From Azospirillum sp. TSH58 (GTDB lineage Bacteria; Pseudomonadota; Alphaproteobacteria; Azospirillales; Azospirillaceae), in contig NZ_CP022363.1 in assembly GCF_003119115.1 (NCBI RefSeq), positions 772,999-836,998 on the forward strand: 64,000 nucleotides of DNA, given 5' to 3'. Of this stretch, positions 35,490 through 45,327 are shown in pieces. Under the pieces are notes generated by a model that was not told the origin of the DNA, did no database searches, and was given only the letters and a program-made list of their open reading frames with translations. The stretch's first letter is position 1. Each line of letters opens with the position of its first letter. The position numbers and the translations under genes are program-made.

Positions 35490-36284
35490 GTGACGCGGAT
35501 TCTCCTGGCCGCCGGGCTGCTGATTCTTCTGCCGGCGGCGGGCCGGGCCGCCACGCTGGAGCTGGACTTCGCCGCCTATGGCGGCGGCGTCTCCCTGGCG
35601 CGCGGCAGCGTCGTGCTGACCGAGGAGGCGGAAGGGGACGCCAGCCGCTACCGGGCGGCCTTGGAGGCGGAGGCGGTGCCCTGGCTCGGCCTCTTCACCA
35701 ATTTCCGATACCACGCCGAGTCCGCCGGGCGGCTGGAGGCCGGCGCCGCCCAGCCCGACCGCTTCCGCGGCGAGCGCCGTCTGCGCCGCAAGCAGGACAT
35801 CATGACTCTGTCCTTCGGCCCCGACGGGGTGGATGTGACCGCCGAGCCGCCGCTCAGCCCCGACAAGGCGGCGCGGGTGCCTCCGGACAGCCGAAGGGGC
35901 AGCATCGATCCGTTGAGCGCCGGGGCGGCGGTGATCCTGACCGCCAGCCGGGCGGGGGGCTGCGGTGGACGCTACCCCGTCTATGATGGGCGCCGCCGCT
36001 ACGACATCATCATGACGCCGCAGGGCCAGGGCGACCTGCCGTCGTCGCGCTACCGCATCGCCACGGGCACGGCGGAGGTCTGCGCGGTCACCGTCCGCCC
36101 GGTGGCCGGATTCCAGGGCGACCGCGATCGCGACCGCTTCTTCGCCGAGGGGGTGGAGCGCAAGGCGACCGTGTGGTTCGCCCGCGCGCCGGAGAGCGGG
36201 CGCGTCGTCCCCGTGACGGTGGAGGTGCCGACCGACACGATGACGGTGCTCGTCCACACCGTCGGCGTGAAGGCCGGCCTCTGA
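35490..36284 (+). CDS. DUF3108 domain protein, exported
   Basis: A 264-residue protein with an N-terminal signal peptide (TRILLAAGLLILLPAAGRAA) and a beta-rich DUF3108-like domain: LELDFAAYGGGVSLARGSVV, FTNFRYHAESAG, then YDGRRRYDI near residue 165. The GTG start at 35490 is the best signal-peptide start but has no strong ribosome site. DUF3108 proteins are periplasmic and of unknown role. It follows the acetyltransferase by ten bases. Confidence 0.72.
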   Translation: MTRILLAAGLLILLPAAGRAATLELDFAAYGGGVSLARGSVVLTEEAEGDASRYRAALEAEAVPWLGLFTNFRYHAESAGRLEAGAAQPDRFRGERRLRRKQDIMTLSFGPDGVDVTAEPPLSPDKAARVPPDSRRGSIDPLSAGAAVILTASRAGGCGGRYPVYDGRRRYDIIMTPQGQGDLPSSRYRIATGTAEVCAVTVRPVAGFQGDRDRDRFFAEGVERKATVWFARAPESGRVVPVTVEVPTDTMTVLVHTVGVKAGL

Positions 36285-36297
36285 CCGGCTGACGCCC

Positions 36298-36957
36298 TCA
36301 GCGGATGATCACCACCACCAGCCGCTTCGGCCCGTGGACGCCGTAGGCCAGCGTCTGCTCGATGTCCGCCGTCTTCGACGGGCCGGAGATCAGCAGGGCG
36401 TTGGTCGGCATGCCGTCGGCCCAGCGGTTCTCGGTCATCGCCTGCCAGAAGGTGTCGTACAGCGCGTCGGCGCGCAGCAGCGCCAGATGCATGTGCGGCA
36501 CCAGCGACATCAGCCGCGGCTCCTCCGGCGTCGGCCAGACGATCAGGCTGCCGGTGTCGGCGATGGCCCCCAGCGTCGTGGTGATGCCGGCGTCGATGCC
36601 GTCGAACAGCCGCTCCTTGAAGGTCTCCACCCGGTCGGCGTAGGGGACCAGCTCCGGACCGCCTTCCGTCCATTCGGACGAGAGGCGCGCCCCGGCCTCG
36701 GTCGCCGGGCCGAACAGCAGGTTGCGGGTGCCCTGCGCCTTGAGGAAGGCCTGGACGTCGGCGGGCCAGCCGGCCTCGGTCGTCTCCAGGAACTCCGTGT
36801 GGACGGCCTCCATCATGCGCTTGATGCGCTCCAGCCGTTCCGCGCCCTCCCAGCGCTTGTTGCGCAGGACGGCGAAGTCGGATTCCGGCGGGGTCAGCGG
36901 ATGGGCGTCGCGCCCGGCGCGCAGCTTGCCCAGGATCGCGTTTCTGGACTCAGACAT
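36298..36957 (-). CDS. lutC: Lactate utilization protein LutC
   Basis: The 219-residue LUD-domain protein begins SESRNAILGKLRAGRDAH and contains IDAGITTTLGAIADTGSLIV and the terminal GVHGPKRLVVVIIR, typical of LutC/LldG. With LutA and LutB it forms the Fe-S complex that oxidises L-lactate to pyruvate. It overlaps lutB by eight bases on the minus strand and is the last gene of the lactate operon. Confidence 0.9.
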   Translation of the reverse strand: MSESRNAILGKLRAGRDAHPLTPPESDFAVLRNKRWEGAERLERIKRMMEAVHTEFLETTEAGWPADVQAFLKAQGTRNLLFGPATEAGARLSSEWTEGGPELVPYADRVETFKERLFDGIDAGITTTLGAIADTGSLIVWPTPEEPRLMSLVPHMHLALLRADALYDTFWQAMTENRWADGMPTNALLISGPSKTADIEQTLAYGVHGPKRLVVVIIR

Positions 36958-38374
36958 CGGGAATCCCCTTCTCGCGGGCGAGGGCGTGGAGCGTGCGGTT
37001 GGCGAAGCGCGGCTTGGACCGCACGTTCGTCCACTCCTTGAGCAGCGGCAGGCTGGCGGGTGCTGCGTTGCCCAGCTTCGCCAACAGCGCCGTCGCGAAC
37101 TGGTAGGCGAGCGGCGAGGCGTAGGTCATCGACCAGCCCTTCCACACCATCGTCTCCGCCTTGCTGGCGTGCGATCCGGCCCCCTTCACGGCATCGCCGG
37201 GATGCACCGCCTCCGACCGCAGGCGGCCCATGATCTCGACGATGGGAATCTTGACCGGGCAGATCTCGACGCAGGCGTTGCACATGGTGCAGGCGTGCGG
37301 CAGCTCGCCCCGCGTCTCCAGCCCTTCCACCTGCGGCATCAGGATCGAGCCGATCGGGCCCGGGTAGGGCGCCTGATAGGCGTGGCCGCCGACCTTGGTG
37401 TAGACCGGGCAATGGTTCATGCAGGCGCCGCAGCGGATGCAGCGCAGCGTGTTGCGCAGCTCCTCGTCGGCGTAGATGCCCGACCGCCCGTTGTCGAGGA
37501 TCACCAGATGGATCTCGTCCGGGCCGTCCTTCTCACCCGCCTTGCGGGGGCTGGAGATCATGTTGACGTAGGTGGTGATCGGCTGGGCGGTGGCGGAGCG
37601 GGTCAGCAGGCTGATGACCGGCGGCACGTCCTCCAGCTTCTCCACGACCTTTTCCAGGCCCATGACGGCGATGTGGACGGGCGGCACCGTGGTGCTCATG
37701 CGCCCGTTGCCCTCGTTCTCCACCAGGCAGAGCGTGCCCGTCTCCGCCACCGCCATGTTGACGCCGGAGATGCCGACGTCGGCGGTCGCGAACTTCTTGC
37801 GCAGGACGCGGCGGGCCAGGTCCGTCAGCTGGGCTACGTCCTCCGTGTATTCCGCCTCTTTGATCTTCTGCTTGAAGAGATGGGCGATCTGCTTGGTGTT
37901 CATGTGGATCGCCGGCATGATGATGTGCGAGGGCATCGCTTCATCAAGCTGGACGATGTATTCGCCGAGGTCGCTTTCCAGGCTCTCGATGCCGTGCTTT
38001 TCCAGGAAGGCGTTGAGGTGCATCTCCTCCGACACCATCGATTTGCCCTTGACCACCAGCTTGGCGTTCACGCGCTGCATGATGGACAGGACGATGGCGT
38101 TGGCCTCGTCGGTGGTGGAGGCCCAATGGACCTGGATGCCGTTCTTCGTGCAGTTGGCTTCCAGCTTCTCCAGCAGTTCCGGCAGCTTGGACAGGGCGCG
38201 CAGGCGGACCGAGGCGCCGAGCGTCCGTACCCCGTTCCACTCGGCGGTGTCGGCGAACTGCACCGCGCGCTTGGACATCAGCCCGTCCATGGCGCGGCGG
38301 AAGTTGCCGCGGAGCTGCTGGTCCTGGAGCGCCGCGCTGGAGGCTTTCGCAAAATTGATGCTGCTCTCACCCAT
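36950..38374 (-). CDS. lutB: Lactate utilization iron-sulfur protein LutB
   Basis: The 474-residue protein has an N-terminal LUD domain and two ferredoxin-type clusters, CIRCGACMNHCPVY (near residue 313) and CTMCNACVEICPVKIP (near residue 363). It then has a C-terminal DUF3390 region ending in the WTNVRSKPRFANRTLH segment. It passes electrons within the LutABC complex. The start overlaps lutA by eight bases, showing translational coupling. Confidence 0.92.
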   Translation of the reverse strand: MGESSINFAKASSAALQDQQLRGNFRRAMDGLMSKRAVQFADTAEWNGVRTLGASVRLRALSKLPELLEKLEANCTKNGIQVHWASTTDEANAIVLSIMQRVNAKLVVKGKSMVSEEMHLNAFLEKHGIESLESDLGEYIVQLDEAMPSHIIMPAIHMNTKQIAHLFKQKIKEAEYTEDVAQLTDLARRVLRKKFATADVGISGVNMAVAETGTLCLVENEGNGRMSTTVPPVHIAVMGLEKVVEKLEDVPPVISLLTRSATAQPITTYVNMISSPRKAGEKDGPDEIHLVILDNGRSGIYADEELRNTLRCIRCGACMNHCPVYTKVGGHAYQAPYPGPIGSILMPQVEGLETRGELPHACTMCNACVEICPVKIPIVEIMGRLRSEAVHPGDAVKGAGSHASKAETMVWKGWSMTYASPLAYQFATALLAKLGNAAPASLPLLKEWTNVRSKPRFANRTLHALAREKGIPDV

Positions 38375-39137
38375 GGGTGCGCTCCTTCAGGAACTGGGCG
38401 ATGTGGACGCCGCGGACCGGCTTCTTCCCGCCCTCCAGCGCGCCGGAGATGTTCATGAGGCAGCCGCAGTCGCCGGACACCACGGCCTTGGCCCCGGTGT
38501 TCTCGATGTCCGCCACCTTGTCGCCGACCATGGCGGCGGAAATCTCCGGATGGCGCACGGCGAAGGTGCCGCCGAAGCCGCAGCATTCCTTCTCCCGCTG
38601 CAACTCCACCAGCTCGACGTTGGCGAGCTGGCGCAGCAGGGCCTTCGGCTCGTCGGTCACGCCCATTTCGCGCTGGGCGTGGCAGGAGGCGTGCCACGTG
38701 ATCTTCACCGGCGGCCCCTGGTCCTCGAACTTGACCTTCAGGACCTGGACGAGGAACTGGGTCAGCTCCCACACGCGCGAGGCCACCTGACAGGCGCGGG
38801 CCTCGTCCGGTTCGCCCTTGAACAGGTCGGGCCAGTGCTTGCTCATCATGCCGGCGCAGGAGCCCGACGGCACGACGATGGGCCAGTCGCCGGGGAAATA
38901 GTCGAGCTGCGCGCGGGCGACCTTCAGCGCCTCCTCCCGGTAGCCGGAATTGTAGGCGGGCTGGCTGCAGCAGCTCTGCCCCTGCGGGAAGACGACGCGG
39001 ACGCCCTGCTGCTTCAGCAGGTCCATGCCGGCCATGCCGGCTTCCGGGTAGAACAGATCGACCAGACAGGTGCCGAAGAAATAGACGCTGTCGGGGCGTT
39101 CGATGGCGGGCCGGCTTAGGGTGCCGTCGTGGCTCAT
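38367..39137 (-). CDS. lutA: Lactate utilization protein LutA (CCG-domain)
   Basis: The 256-residue protein has two cysteine-rich CCG domains: SCCSQPAYNSGY near residue 55 and KECCGFGGTF near residue 190, with SGDCGCLMNISG close to the C-terminus. This domain type ligates Fe-S clusters and is shared with heterodisulfide reductase and GlcF. ATG 39137 follows a strong GGGAGG. It lies 19 bases after the D-lactate dehydrogenase gene. Confidence 0.92.
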   Translation of the reverse strand: MSHDGTLSRPAIERPDSVYFFGTCLVDLFYPEAGMAGMDLLKQQGVRVVFPQGQSCCSQPAYNSGYREEALKVARAQLDYFPGDWPIVVPSGSCAGMMSKHWPDLFKGEPDEARACQVASRVWELTQFLVQVLKVKFEDQGPPVKITWHASCHAQREMGVTDEPKALLRQLANVELVELQREKECCGFGGTFAVRHPEISAAMVGDKVADIENTGAKAVVSGDCGCLMNISGALEGGKKPVRGVHIAQFLKERTHG

Positions 39138-39156
39138 GATTTTCCTCCCTCCCGCC

Positions 39157-42045
39157 TCAGAACGCGGGTTCCGACGCGCGCGTGGAGGCCGTGGCGGAAG
39201 CCTTCGGCGTCGAGCAGGCATCGACCAGATAGACGATGGAACGGTACGGCAAGCCGGAGTGGTCGGACAGGCCGATCTCGCAGGTCCGGCTGTTCGAATA
39301 GCCGGCCTTGGCCCCGGCGGGGATGTCCTTGGACAGGTGGCGCAGGGCGTGGGCGTTCAGCTCCGGCGTGGTGAAGCCCTTGTCGCCGGCGAAGCCGCAG
39401 CAGCCGACATCCTCCGGCACCACCACCTGGGTGGCACAGGCGGCGGCCACCGCCTTCATCTTGGCATCCAGCCCCATGCGGCGGGTGGAGCAGGTCAGGT
39501 GCAGCACCACCGGCTCCGTCTGCCTGGTGAAGGTCAGACGATCCAGCAGATGGTCGTGGATGAACTCCACCAGATCCAGGACCTGGAGCCCGGCATCCTT
39601 CAGGTGCTTCTTCAGCCGGAAGGAGCACGGGCTGGTGTCGAGAACCACCGGAGCGGTGCCGTTGGCGCTGGCCGCCCAGATGGCGCGGACCATCTCCTTG
39701 GCCTTGGCGTCGGCCTGCGCGGCGAGGCCCTTGCTCTCCAGCGGCATGCCGCAGCACAGCGAAGACAGCTGCTCCGGATAGGCGACGCGGTAGCCGGCCT
39801 TCTGGAACAGCGCCTCCACCTTGACCGGCAGCGGGGTCTTCTCTGGATCGTTGGCGGCGGGACCCATGCTGCGGCTGGTGCAGCTCGGCACATACACCAC
39901 GGTCGGCGCGTTGGCGGTCGGCGCGTCGGCGGACGCCTTGGCCTGGGGCAGCGGCGTGAAGTTGGTCGGGGTGGGCAGGGCGCGCGGCAGGTGCGGCAGG
40001 CGCTGGCCCGTCACATTGCGCAGCCCCTCGAACAGCGAATTGGCCGTGCCGTCGCCGAGCGTCCGCTTGGCCAGATCGGCCAGCTTCAGGCCGGCGCGGG
40101 CGACCGACAGCGCCCCGGCGGTGTGGCCGGCGACGTAGGTGCCGAACCCCTGGGCCACCGCCCCGCGGCGGTCGCCACGCAGCGCCTTGATGAGCAGCCC
40201 CGTCTCGATCCCCACCGGGCAGGCGGTGGAACAGAGGCCGCAGGCCGCGCAGGTGTCGATGCCCTGATAGTCGTAGGCGTCGTGCAGCGCGCTCAGCCGC
40301 GCCGCGTCGGCGCCGGTGGCCTCAAGGCGCGAGATCTCGCGCCAGCCGACGATGCGCTGGCGGGGCGAGAGGGTCATCTTGTGCGACGGGCAGGTCGGCT
40401 CGCAGAAGCCGCACTCGATGCAGGTGTCCACCAGCGGGTGGGCGGCGGGCATCGCCTTCAGATTCTTGAGATGCGCCTCCGGGTCGTCGTTCAGGATGAC
40501 GCCGGGGTTCAGCAGGCCCTGCGGGTCGAGCAGCGCCTTGATCTCCTTCATCAGGCCATAGGCCTGCGGACCCCACTCCATCTCCACGAAGGGGGCCATG
40601 TTGCGGCCCGTGCCATGCTCCGCCTTCAGCGAGCCGTCATACTTGCGCACCACCTGATCGCACACCGCGTCCATGAAGCGGCGGTAGCGGTCCACCTCCT
40701 CGTCGGTGTCGAAGGCCTGGGTGAAGACGAAGTGCAGGTTCCCTTCCAGCGCGTGGCCGAAGATGATCGCCTCGGTGTAGCCGAACGTCAGGAACATCGC
40801 CTGAAGCTCGACCGTCGCCTCGGCCAGCCGGTCGAGCGGATAGGCCACGTCCTCGATGATGACCGTGGTGCCGACCTTGCGCATGGCGCCGACCGCCGGG
40901 AACAGGCCCTTGCGGATCTTCCAGTAGCTTTCGCCCAGCTTGGCGTCGGTGGTGAAGGTCGGCGGGAACAGGGTCCGGGTGCTGGCGATCACCGCGCTGA
41001 CCGCGGCGATGTTGGCGTCGAGCGCCGCCGCGTCCTCGCCGCGGATCTCAACCAGCAGGGCGGAGGCGTCCGGCCCCAGCCCGCCGATGAAGTCCGGCAT
41101 GCCCGGCTTGCCCTCGACCGAGCGCAGCGACGCGCGGTCCATCAGCTCCACCGCCGAGACCGGCGTCGGCTTCATCAGGGCGACGGCGCGGCAGGCCTCC
41201 CCGATGTCCGGGTACATCAGCAGCGCGTTCGCCTTGTGGGCGTGTTCCGGCACCGTGTTGTAGGTGATCTCGGACAGGAAGCCGAGCGTGCCCTCCGACC
41301 CGATCATCAGGTGCTGGAGGATCTCGATGGGCTCCTCGAAGTCGACCAGGGCGTTCAGGCTGTAGCCGGTGGTGTTCTTGATGCGGAACTTGTTGCGGAT
41401 GCGCTCCGCCAGCTTTTCATCGGCGCGGGTGCGGGCGGCCAGATCGGACAGGCCGGACAGCAGGGCGCCGTGGCTGACGGCGAAGGCGTCGCGGCTGGCG
41501 GCGTCGCCGGTGTCCAGCAGCGTGCTGTCGGCCAGCACCAGCCGCATGGAGGCCAGCGTGCGGTAGCTGTTCTGGGCGGTGCCGCAGCACATGCCGCTGG
41601 CGTTGTTCGCCGCGATGCCGCCGATCTTGGCGGTGGCGATGGAGGCCGGGTCCGGCCCGATCTTGCGCCCGAAGGGAGCCAGCTTGCGGTTCGCCTCCGC
41701 CCCGATGACGCCGGGCTGGAGAGTCACCGTCGCGGCACCGGGCGGAATGGTGCAGCCGCGCCAGCTGTCGCCCAGCAGGACCAGGACGGAATCCGTGACC
41801 GCCTGGCCCGACAGGCTAGTGCCGGCGGCGCGGAAGGTCACTGGGGTCTTCAGCTCCCGGCAGAGGTTGAGCAGCCGCACCACCTCGCCCTCGGCCTCGA
41901 CGATGGCGACGATCTTCGGGATCAGGCGGTAGAAGCTGCCGTCGGTCCCGTAGGCCAGCGTGCGCAGCGGGTCGGTGACGAGGCGTTCGTCCGGCATGAA
42001 CTCCCGGAGGGCCGCGTGCAGGCGGTCGTAGGGCGCGGGCAGCAT
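39157..42045 (-). CDS. FAD-linked D-lactate dehydrogenase fused to GlcF-like Fe-S/CCG domains
   Basis: This 962-residue protein joins a GlcD-type FAD-binding half to a GlcF-type iron-sulfur half. The FAD half has FRAAGTSLSGQA near residue 70 and IGGIAANNASGMCCG near 145. The Fe-S half has CIECGFCEPTCPS near 545, CAACGLCSTACPVG near 600, then CCG motifs CCGMPLESKG and VGCCGFAGDKGF. It resembles the large respiratory D-lactate dehydrogenases (Dld-II, YdiJ class) that feed electrons to quinone. It leads the operon with lutABC, giving the cell enzymes for both lactate stereoisomers. D-2-hydroxyglutarate is the main alternative substrate. Confidence 0.88.
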   Translation of the reverse strand: MLPAPYDRLHAALREFMPDERLVTDPLRTLAYGTDGSFYRLIPKIVAIVEAEGEVVRLLNLCRELKTPVTFRAAGTSLSGQAVTDSVLVLLGDSWRGCTIPPGAATVTLQPGVIGAEANRKLAPFGRKIGPDPASIATAKIGGIAANNASGMCCGTAQNSYRTLASMRLVLADSTLLDTGDAASRDAFAVSHGALLSGLSDLAARTRADEKLAERIRNKFRIKNTTGYSLNALVDFEEPIEILQHLMIGSEGTLGFLSEITYNTVPEHAHKANALLMYPDIGEACRAVALMKPTPVSAVELMDRASLRSVEGKPGMPDFIGGLGPDASALLVEIRGEDAAALDANIAAVSAVIASTRTLFPPTFTTDAKLGESYWKIRKGLFPAVGAMRKVGTTVIIEDVAYPLDRLAEATVELQAMFLTFGYTEAIIFGHALEGNLHFVFTQAFDTDEEVDRYRRFMDAVCDQVVRKYDGSLKAEHGTGRNMAPFVEMEWGPQAYGLMKEIKALLDPQGLLNPGVILNDDPEAHLKNLKAMPAAHPLVDTCIECGFCEPTCPSHKMTLSPRQRIVGWREISRLEATGADAARLSALHDAYDYQGIDTCAACGLCSTACPVGIETGLLIKALRGDRRGAVAQGFGTYVAGHTAGALSVARAGLKLADLAKRTLGDGTANSLFEGLRNVTGQRLPHLPRALPTPTNFTPLPQAKASADAPTANAPTVVYVPSCTSRSMGPAANDPEKTPLPVKVEALFQKAGYRVAYPEQLSSLCCGMPLESKGLAAQADAKAKEMVRAIWAASANGTAPVVLDTSPCSFRLKKHLKDAGLQVLDLVEFIHDHLLDRLTFTRQTEPVVLHLTCSTRRMGLDAKMKAVAAACATQVVVPEDVGCCGFAGDKGFTTPELNAHALRHLSKDIPAGAKAGYSNSRTCEIGLSDHSGLPYRSIVYLVDACSTPKASATASTRASEPAF

Positions 42046-42373
42046 CGGTTCTCGGGGCCTCCGGATCTGGGACCGCGCGACGACTCCTCCGTGATCGCCG
42101 GTCCGGGTTGCGGGTGCTGGGGCGACGTTTGTTTCCGCCCGTCAGACGGACGGCTTGTTGTGTGCCACAGTCAGTAAGTCGGATAATCGATTTGCTTGGT
42201 GGCCGCAATGGTAAAATGAATTGACCAAACGCAGCGCTGCGCTGTTGCAATGCACAAACAAAGCGGCGCCACCCGACCGGATGGAAGGCCGAGCGGCGCC
42301 GTAGGGAATAAAGCTCGGCAGTGGATGACGCCCCTTCTCCCCGGGGGGAGGAGAAGGGGGGAGACGTCGACGC
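42046..42373. other. 328-base intergenic region between lldP and the D-lactate dehydrogenase gene
   Basis: It contains the lldP terminator hairpin near 42331-42359, a GGCGCC/GGCGCC pair around 42264-42290 and a 12-bp perfect palindrome CGCAGCGCTGCG at 42230-42241. An AT-richer patch (about 42180-42225) with a TGGT/ACCA pair follows. It should hold the promoter of the dehydrogenase-lutABC operon. No gene is seen. Confidence 0.55.
42331..42359 (-). terminator. Hairpin downstream of lldP
   Basis: CCCCTTCTCC and GGAGAAGGGG form a 10-bp stem with a nine-base loop just past the lldP stop. No U-run follows, so it may stabilise the mRNA end or terminate weakly. Confidence 0.45.
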
Positions 42374-44062
42374 TTACGGGATCATCCAGGGCAGGATGTA
42401 GGCCTGGATCATGGTGATGACACCGATGATCGCGACGAAGAACAGGCTGTGCTTCACGGTGAAGCGGAACAGCTCGGACTCGCGGCCGACCAGACCCACC
42501 GCGGCGCAGGCCACGGCGATCGACTGCGGGGAGATCATCTTGCCGGTGACGCCGCCCGTGGTGTTGGCCGCGACCATCAGCACGTCGGATACGCCCACCT
42601 GCTGCGCCGTGGTGGCCTGCAGGCCGCAGAACAGCGCGTTGCTCGACGTGTCGGACCCGGTCAGGAACACGCCCAGCCAGCCCAGGATCGGCGAGAAGAA
42701 CGGGAACAGGAAGCCCGTGCCGGCCAGCAGCAGCGCCAGGGTCGAGGACAGGCCCGAGTAGTTGGCGATGAAGGCGAAGGCCAGGACCATGCCGATCGAG
42801 TAGATCGGGCGCTTCAGCTCGCTGACCGTCTCGACGAAGGTCTTGACGCCATCGGCCGGGCGCATCTTCAGCATGACCATCGTGATGATCGCGGAGATCA
42901 GGATGGCCGTGCCGGTGGCCGCCAGCAGATCGAGCTTGTAGACGGCGTCGATGGGCTTCGGCGAGGCGACGATCGGGGCGGCCTTCAGCACCAGCTTGTC
43001 CAGCCCGGCGATCGGGAAGTACAGCACGGTGTCGGCCAGCGCGCCGCCCTTGGCGAACAGGGCCTTGAAGGGCTTCAGGCTCCAGATCGTGACGATCACG
43101 GTCAGGATCAGGAAGGGCGACCAGGCCTTGGCGATCTCGCCGGCGCTGTAGCCGCGCTGGGCGTTGAACTCGCTCGACGCCATGGCGCCGACCGACTGCG
43201 GCACCGGGCCGGCGGGCAGCGGGGAGTTGGGGAAGCGGAAGATCGCCTTCGGCTTCCAGAACTTCAGGAAGACGGTGATGCTGACGAGGCTGACCAGCGC
43301 GGAGGTGATGTCCGGCAGCTCAGGCCCGATGAAGTTGGCGGTGAAATACTGGGTGACGGCGAAGGTGCCGCCGGCGACCAGGATGGCGGGCCAGGTCTCG
43401 CGCACGCCCTTCCAGCCGTCCATGATCATGATGATCCAGAAGGGCACGAAGACGGACAGCAGCGGAAGCTGGCGGCCGGCCATGGCGCCGATCTTGAACG
43501 GGTCGAGCGAGGTCACCTGACCGGCGACGATGATCGGAATGCCCATGGCGCCGAAGGCCACCGGGGCGGTGTTGGCGATCAGGCAGAGACCGGCGGCGTA
43601 GAGCGGGTTGAAGCCCAGCCCGACCAGCAGCGCCGCGGTGATGGCGACCGGCGCGCCGAAGCCCGCCGCACCTTCCAGGAAGGCGCCGAAGGAGAAGCCG
43701 ACCATCAGCATCTGAAGCCGCTGGTCCTCGGTGATCGACACCACCGATGAGCGGATGATCTCGAACTGGCCGGTCTTGACCGTGATCTTGTAGAGGAACA
43801 CGGCGGCCACGATGATCCAGGCGATGGGCCACAGGCCGTAGAGGAAGCCGTATCCGGCGGACGCCAGCGCCATGCCGACCGGCATCTTGTAGAACAGGAT
43901 GGCGACGGCCAGCGAGATGGCGACGGTGATGGTGCCCGCGATGTGGCCCTTCAAGCGCAGAACGGTCAGCGCGATGAAGAAGAAAATGATCGGCAACGCG
44001 GCCACAAGTGCCGAAAGCCAAAGGTTACCCGCGGGATCGTAGACTTGTGTCCAGGGCTGCAT
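42374..44062 (-). CDS. lldP: L-lactate permease LldP
   Basis: A 562-residue lactate permease with about twelve to fourteen spans. N-terminal [20 protein letters not shown] and the motifs [20 protein letters not shown] (near residue 130) and [17 protein letters not shown] (near residue 475) are standard LldP. It imports lactate with protons and can carry glycolate. It is transcribed away from the divergent GntR regulator and towards the dehydrogenase operon, so it leads the lactate island. Confidence 0.93.
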   Translation of the reverse strand: MQPWTQVYDPAGNLWLSALVAALPIIFFFIALTVLRLKGHIAGTITVAISLAVAILFYKMPVGMALASAGYGFLYGLWPIAWIIVAAVFLYKITVKTGQFEIIRSSVVSITEDQRLQMLMVGFSFGAFLEGAAGFGAPVAITAALLVGLGFNPLYAAGLCLIANTAPVAFGAMGIPIIVAGQVTSLDPFKIGAMAGRQLPLLSVFVPFWIIMIMDGWKGVRETWPAILVAGGTFAVTQYFTANFIGPELPDITSALVSLVSITVFLKFWKPKAIFRFPNSPLPAGPVPQSVGAMASSEFNAQRGYSAGEIAKAWSPFLILTVIVTIWSLKPFKALFAKGGALADTVLYFPIAGLDKLVLKAAPIVASPKPIDAVYKLDLLAATGTAILISAIITMVMLKMRPADGVKTFVETVSELKRPIYSIGMVLAFAFIANYSGLSSTLALLLAGTGFLFPFFSPILGWLGVFLTGSDTSSNALFCGLQATTAQQVGVSDVLMVAANTTGGVTGKMISPQSIAVACAAVGLVGRESELFRFTVKHSLFFVAIIGVITMIQAYILPWMIP

Positions 44063-44212
44063 GTTTCCTACCTATGCCGCAGATTCTCGGTTCTGCGCTT
44101 TGGCCAGCGACCGTGAATGGAGCCCGGACCCGCACGTCTTATCCGGACGCGCGCCGCCTGTCATTCCACGGCCGCTCGGTCGTGGAGATCAGTTTTTTCT
44201 TGGGTGGGCTCC

Positions 44213-44229
44213 GGTCAAAAGATATGACC
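44213..44229. promoter_or_regulatory. Inverted repeat GGTCA-N7-TGACC in the lldP/lldR divergent region
   Basis: Perfect 5-bp arms in the AT-rich part of the 423-base region between the divergent genes. It may be a second binding site for the GntR regulator or another factor. Confidence 0.4.
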
Positions 44230-44320
44230 AAAGGCTCAGAACGGATACATTGGGTCGCAATGGTTGGCAATAGGGAAAATTCAATTTACCGTCGGCGTGG
44301 CCAGAGACTTTTTCTTGCCC

Positions 44321-44333
44321 GTGGTATTACCAC
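44321..44333. promoter_or_regulatory. Candidate LldR/PdhR operator GTGGT-ATT-ACCAC
   Basis: The 13-base site matches the TNGTNNNACNA consensus of FadR-type GntR regulators with perfect 5-bp arms. It sits between lldP and its regulator. The rest of the 44063-44485 region contains no gene; it is AT-rich from about 44180 to 44340. Confidence 0.65.
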
Positions 44334-44485
44334 CTGACCCCTTCGATGGCGGCCCAATAGCGGCGCGGTCGGGAAACGGTGCCATGGGGTGCGGTGGGGC
44401 TGGACGCGCGAAAGCCGTGACGATATCTAACCTTCGGGATCGGGTGGGACTTCTGCGGATGCAGGGCAAGGGGCAAGGCAAGGGA

Positions 44486-45253
44486 ATGATCAAGCCGGCC
44501 AAATTGGCGGACGCCATCGCGGAGCATCTGGAGACGCTGATCCGGGAGGGCGTGCTGCGTCCGGGGGAGAAGCTGCTGCCGGAACGCGATCTGGCGCTGA
44601 AGCTGGACGTCTCGCGCCCGTCGCTGCGCGACGCCCTGGAGAAGCTGGAGGAGCGCGGGCTGCTCGTCTCCGGGCGCAACGGCACGCACATCGCGCAGTT
44701 CCTCGCGCCCATCGCCGCCCCGCTGGCGGCGCTGCTGCAATCCGATCCGGACGCGCCCTTCCATTATCTGGAGTTCCGCACCTCCATCGAGGCCGCCGCC
44801 GCCAAGCTGGCCGCGCAGCGGGCGACCGACCTCGACCGCGACGCGATCCGCGCCCTGGCCCAGCGCATGCGCGACGCCCACGGCAAGGACGACCCGTCGG
44901 AAGAGGCCGACGTGGACGCCCAGCTTCACCTCGCCTTCTACGAGGCGGCGCACAACACGGTGATGCTGCACATCATGGGGGCGCTGTCGGAGATGCTGCG
45001 CAACGACGTGTTCTACAACCGCGACCGGCTCTACACCCGGCCGGGCGTGCGCGACCTGCTGCTGGAGCAGCATCTGGCCATCGTCGACGCGGTGCTGGCC
45101 GGCGACGCCGAGGCCGCCCATGCGGCGGCGGAGGCGCATGTGATGTTCACGCTGCACACCCTGCGTGAAATCCGCGAGGACGACACGCGGCTGGAGGCCT
45201 CCCTGCGCCGCATCGGGCGGACCGACCTGATCGAAACCGCCGAGCGGGCCTGA
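44486..45253 (+). CDS. lldR: FadR-type GntR transcriptional regulator, LldR/PdhR-like
   Basis: The 255-residue regulator has a GntR winged helix at about residues 5-70 (LRPGEKLLPERDLALKLDVS, then RPSLRDALEKLEERGLL). A helical FCD ligand domain follows with HLAFYEAAHN and EQHLAIVDAV, whose conserved histidines bind a metal. It resembles PdhR and LldR, which sense pyruvate or lactate. ATG 44486 has AAGG seven bases upstream and gives the normal length; ATG 44459 is an alternative. It is divergent from lldP and most likely represses the lactate genes until lactate is present. Confidence 0.85.
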   Translation: MIKPAKLADAIAEHLETLIREGVLRPGEKLLPERDLALKLDVSRPSLRDALEKLEERGLLVSGRNGTHIAQFLAPIAAPLAALLQSDPDAPFHYLEFRTSIEAAAAKLAAQRATDLDRDAIRALAQRMRDAHGKDDPSEEADVDAQLHLAFYEAAHNTVMLHIMGALSEMLRNDVFYNRDRLYTRPGVRDLLLEQHLAIVDAVLAGDAEAAHAAAEAHVMFTLHTLREIREDDTRLEASLRRIGRTDLIETAERA

Positions 45254-45276
45254 ACCAAAGCGCGGCGCCCGGGAAC

Positions 45277-45297
45277 CCGAGAGCCATTCTCGGTTTT
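45277..45297 (+). terminator. Terminator of the lldR gene
   Basis: A 6-bp stem CCGAGA/TCTCGG with loop GCCAT is followed by TTTT, 24 bases after the lldR stop. Confidence 0.6.
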
Positions 45298-45327
45298 ACA
45301 CGGCTGTAGGCCAAGGGAGGTCCAGCC

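Noticed and set aside
39103..42177. 1024-codon open frame antisense to the D-lactate dehydrogenase gene
   Set aside because: Composition-driven shadow without recognisable domains; the sense strand encodes intact FAD and Fe-S motifs.
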